DNA of 6,058 nt from Gammaproteobacteria bacterium (GTDB lineage Bacteria > Pseudomonadota > Gammaproteobacteria > QOAV01). Positions 5,849 through 6,058 of the stretch are shown here, one piece after another. Location of the stretch: assembly GCA_003972845.1 (NCBI GenBank), contig QOAV01000130.1, forward strand, positions 1 to 6,058, in the 5' to 3' direction. A program made the translations under genes and the position numbers. Within the stretch, counting starts at the first letter, position 1. Every line of letters begins with the position of its first letter. The notes under the pieces were generated by a model. The model had not been told where the DNA came from. It saw only the letters and a program-made list of their open reading frames with translations, and ran no database searches.

Positions 5849-6058
5849 ATGGAACAAACGGACAAGATTTTTATAGCCGGTCATCGCGGGCTGGTGGGAT
5901 CCGCCATCCAGCGTAATCTTCACAAAAAGGGGTTCAACAACATAGTCACCCGGGGACGGGAACAGATGGATCTCTGCGACCAGTCGGCTGTGTTCCGGTT
6001 TCTGCAGGATGAGCGGCCGGATTATGTGGTTGTGGCTGCCGCCAAAGTCGGGGGTATT
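5849..6058 (+). CDS. fcl: GDP-L-fucose synthase (GDP-4-keto-6-deoxymannose epimerase/reductase), 5' part
   Basis: Converts GDP-4-keto-6-deoxy-D-mannose to GDP-L-fucose with NADPH, supplying activated fucose for surface polysaccharides or glycans. The first 70 codons are present and the frame is open at the right edge; the family is about 310-320 residues long. It shows the extended short-chain dehydrogenase Rossmann motif GHRGLVG (11-17), the NADP-side TRGREQMDL (34-42), and the highly diagnostic AAAKVGGI at the window end. The ATG at 5849 has AGGGG (5836-5840) 8 nt upstream. An in-frame TAA at 5822-5824 rules out longer starts from the gap. It starts 59 bp after hom on the same strand. The usual partner gmd (GDP-mannose 4,6-dehydratase) is not visible and, if present nearby, must lie to the right. 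Confidence 0.94.
   Translation, partial: MEQTDKIFIAGHRGLVGSAIQRNLHKKGFNNIVTRGREQMDLCDQSAVFRFLQDERPDYVVVAAAKVGGI

Noticed and set aside
1..6058. Mobile elements, CRISPR, tRNA/rRNA genes, defence or toxin-antitoxin modules
   Set aside because: No terminal inverted repeats, transposase or integrase motifs, spaced repeats, cloverleaf sequences or small toxin-like ORF pairs were seen; nearly all sequence is accounted for by housekeeping genes.

Overview
The window looks like an ordinary, densely packed chromosomal segment of a proteobacterium. It carries the end of the conserved pcm / nlpD / rpoS stress locus, followed by an amino-acid biosynthesis pair, and runs into what may be a sugar-nucleotide or surface-polysaccharide cluster. 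The RpoS and NlpD sequences, the YqaA-type membrane gene between pcm and nlpD, and the Mth938-like / alaC / hom arrangement suggest a betaproteobacterium, possibly a Nitrosomonas/Nitrosospira relative. That placement is inference from family knowledge, not from a search.

Layout. Bases 1-1799 hold three plus-strand genes that are very close or overlapping: the 3' part of pcm (isoaspartyl protein repair), a YqaA/DedA-type membrane protein, and nlpD (a LysM + degenerate M23 lipoprotein that in studied bacteria activates septal amidases). An AT-rich gap at 1800-1905 contains a perfect TATAAT box and leads into rpoS (1906-2763), the stationary-phase/stress sigma factor. This RpoS starts right at conserved region 1.2 and has no N-terminal region 1.1. 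rpoS converges, 11 bp apart, on a minus-strand gene for a small Mth938-like protein (2775-3143). That gene is divergent from alaC (3256-4476), with a good sigma-70-type promoter in the 112-bp gap. alaC, a class I aminotransferase of the alanine-forming type, overlaps hom (4473-5789, homoserine dehydrogenase with ACT domain) by 4 bp. After a 59-bp gap, the first 70 codons of a GDP-L-fucose synthase gene run off the right edge.

How the genes work together. pcm, yqaA, nlpD and rpoS form the familiar block linking protein repair, cell-envelope remodelling and the general stress response. alaC and hom are translationally coupled and supply alanine and the homoserine branch point for threonine and methionine. 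thrC, the expected next gene, is absent from directly after hom; a GDP-sugar gene sits there instead, which suggests a rearrangement or cluster boundary near 5790-5848.

No mobile element, CRISPR array, tRNA or rRNA was seen. I found no convincing new system. The most notable points are the N-terminally short RpoS, a 25-nt near-perfect dyad inside alaC, and the synteny change after hom.
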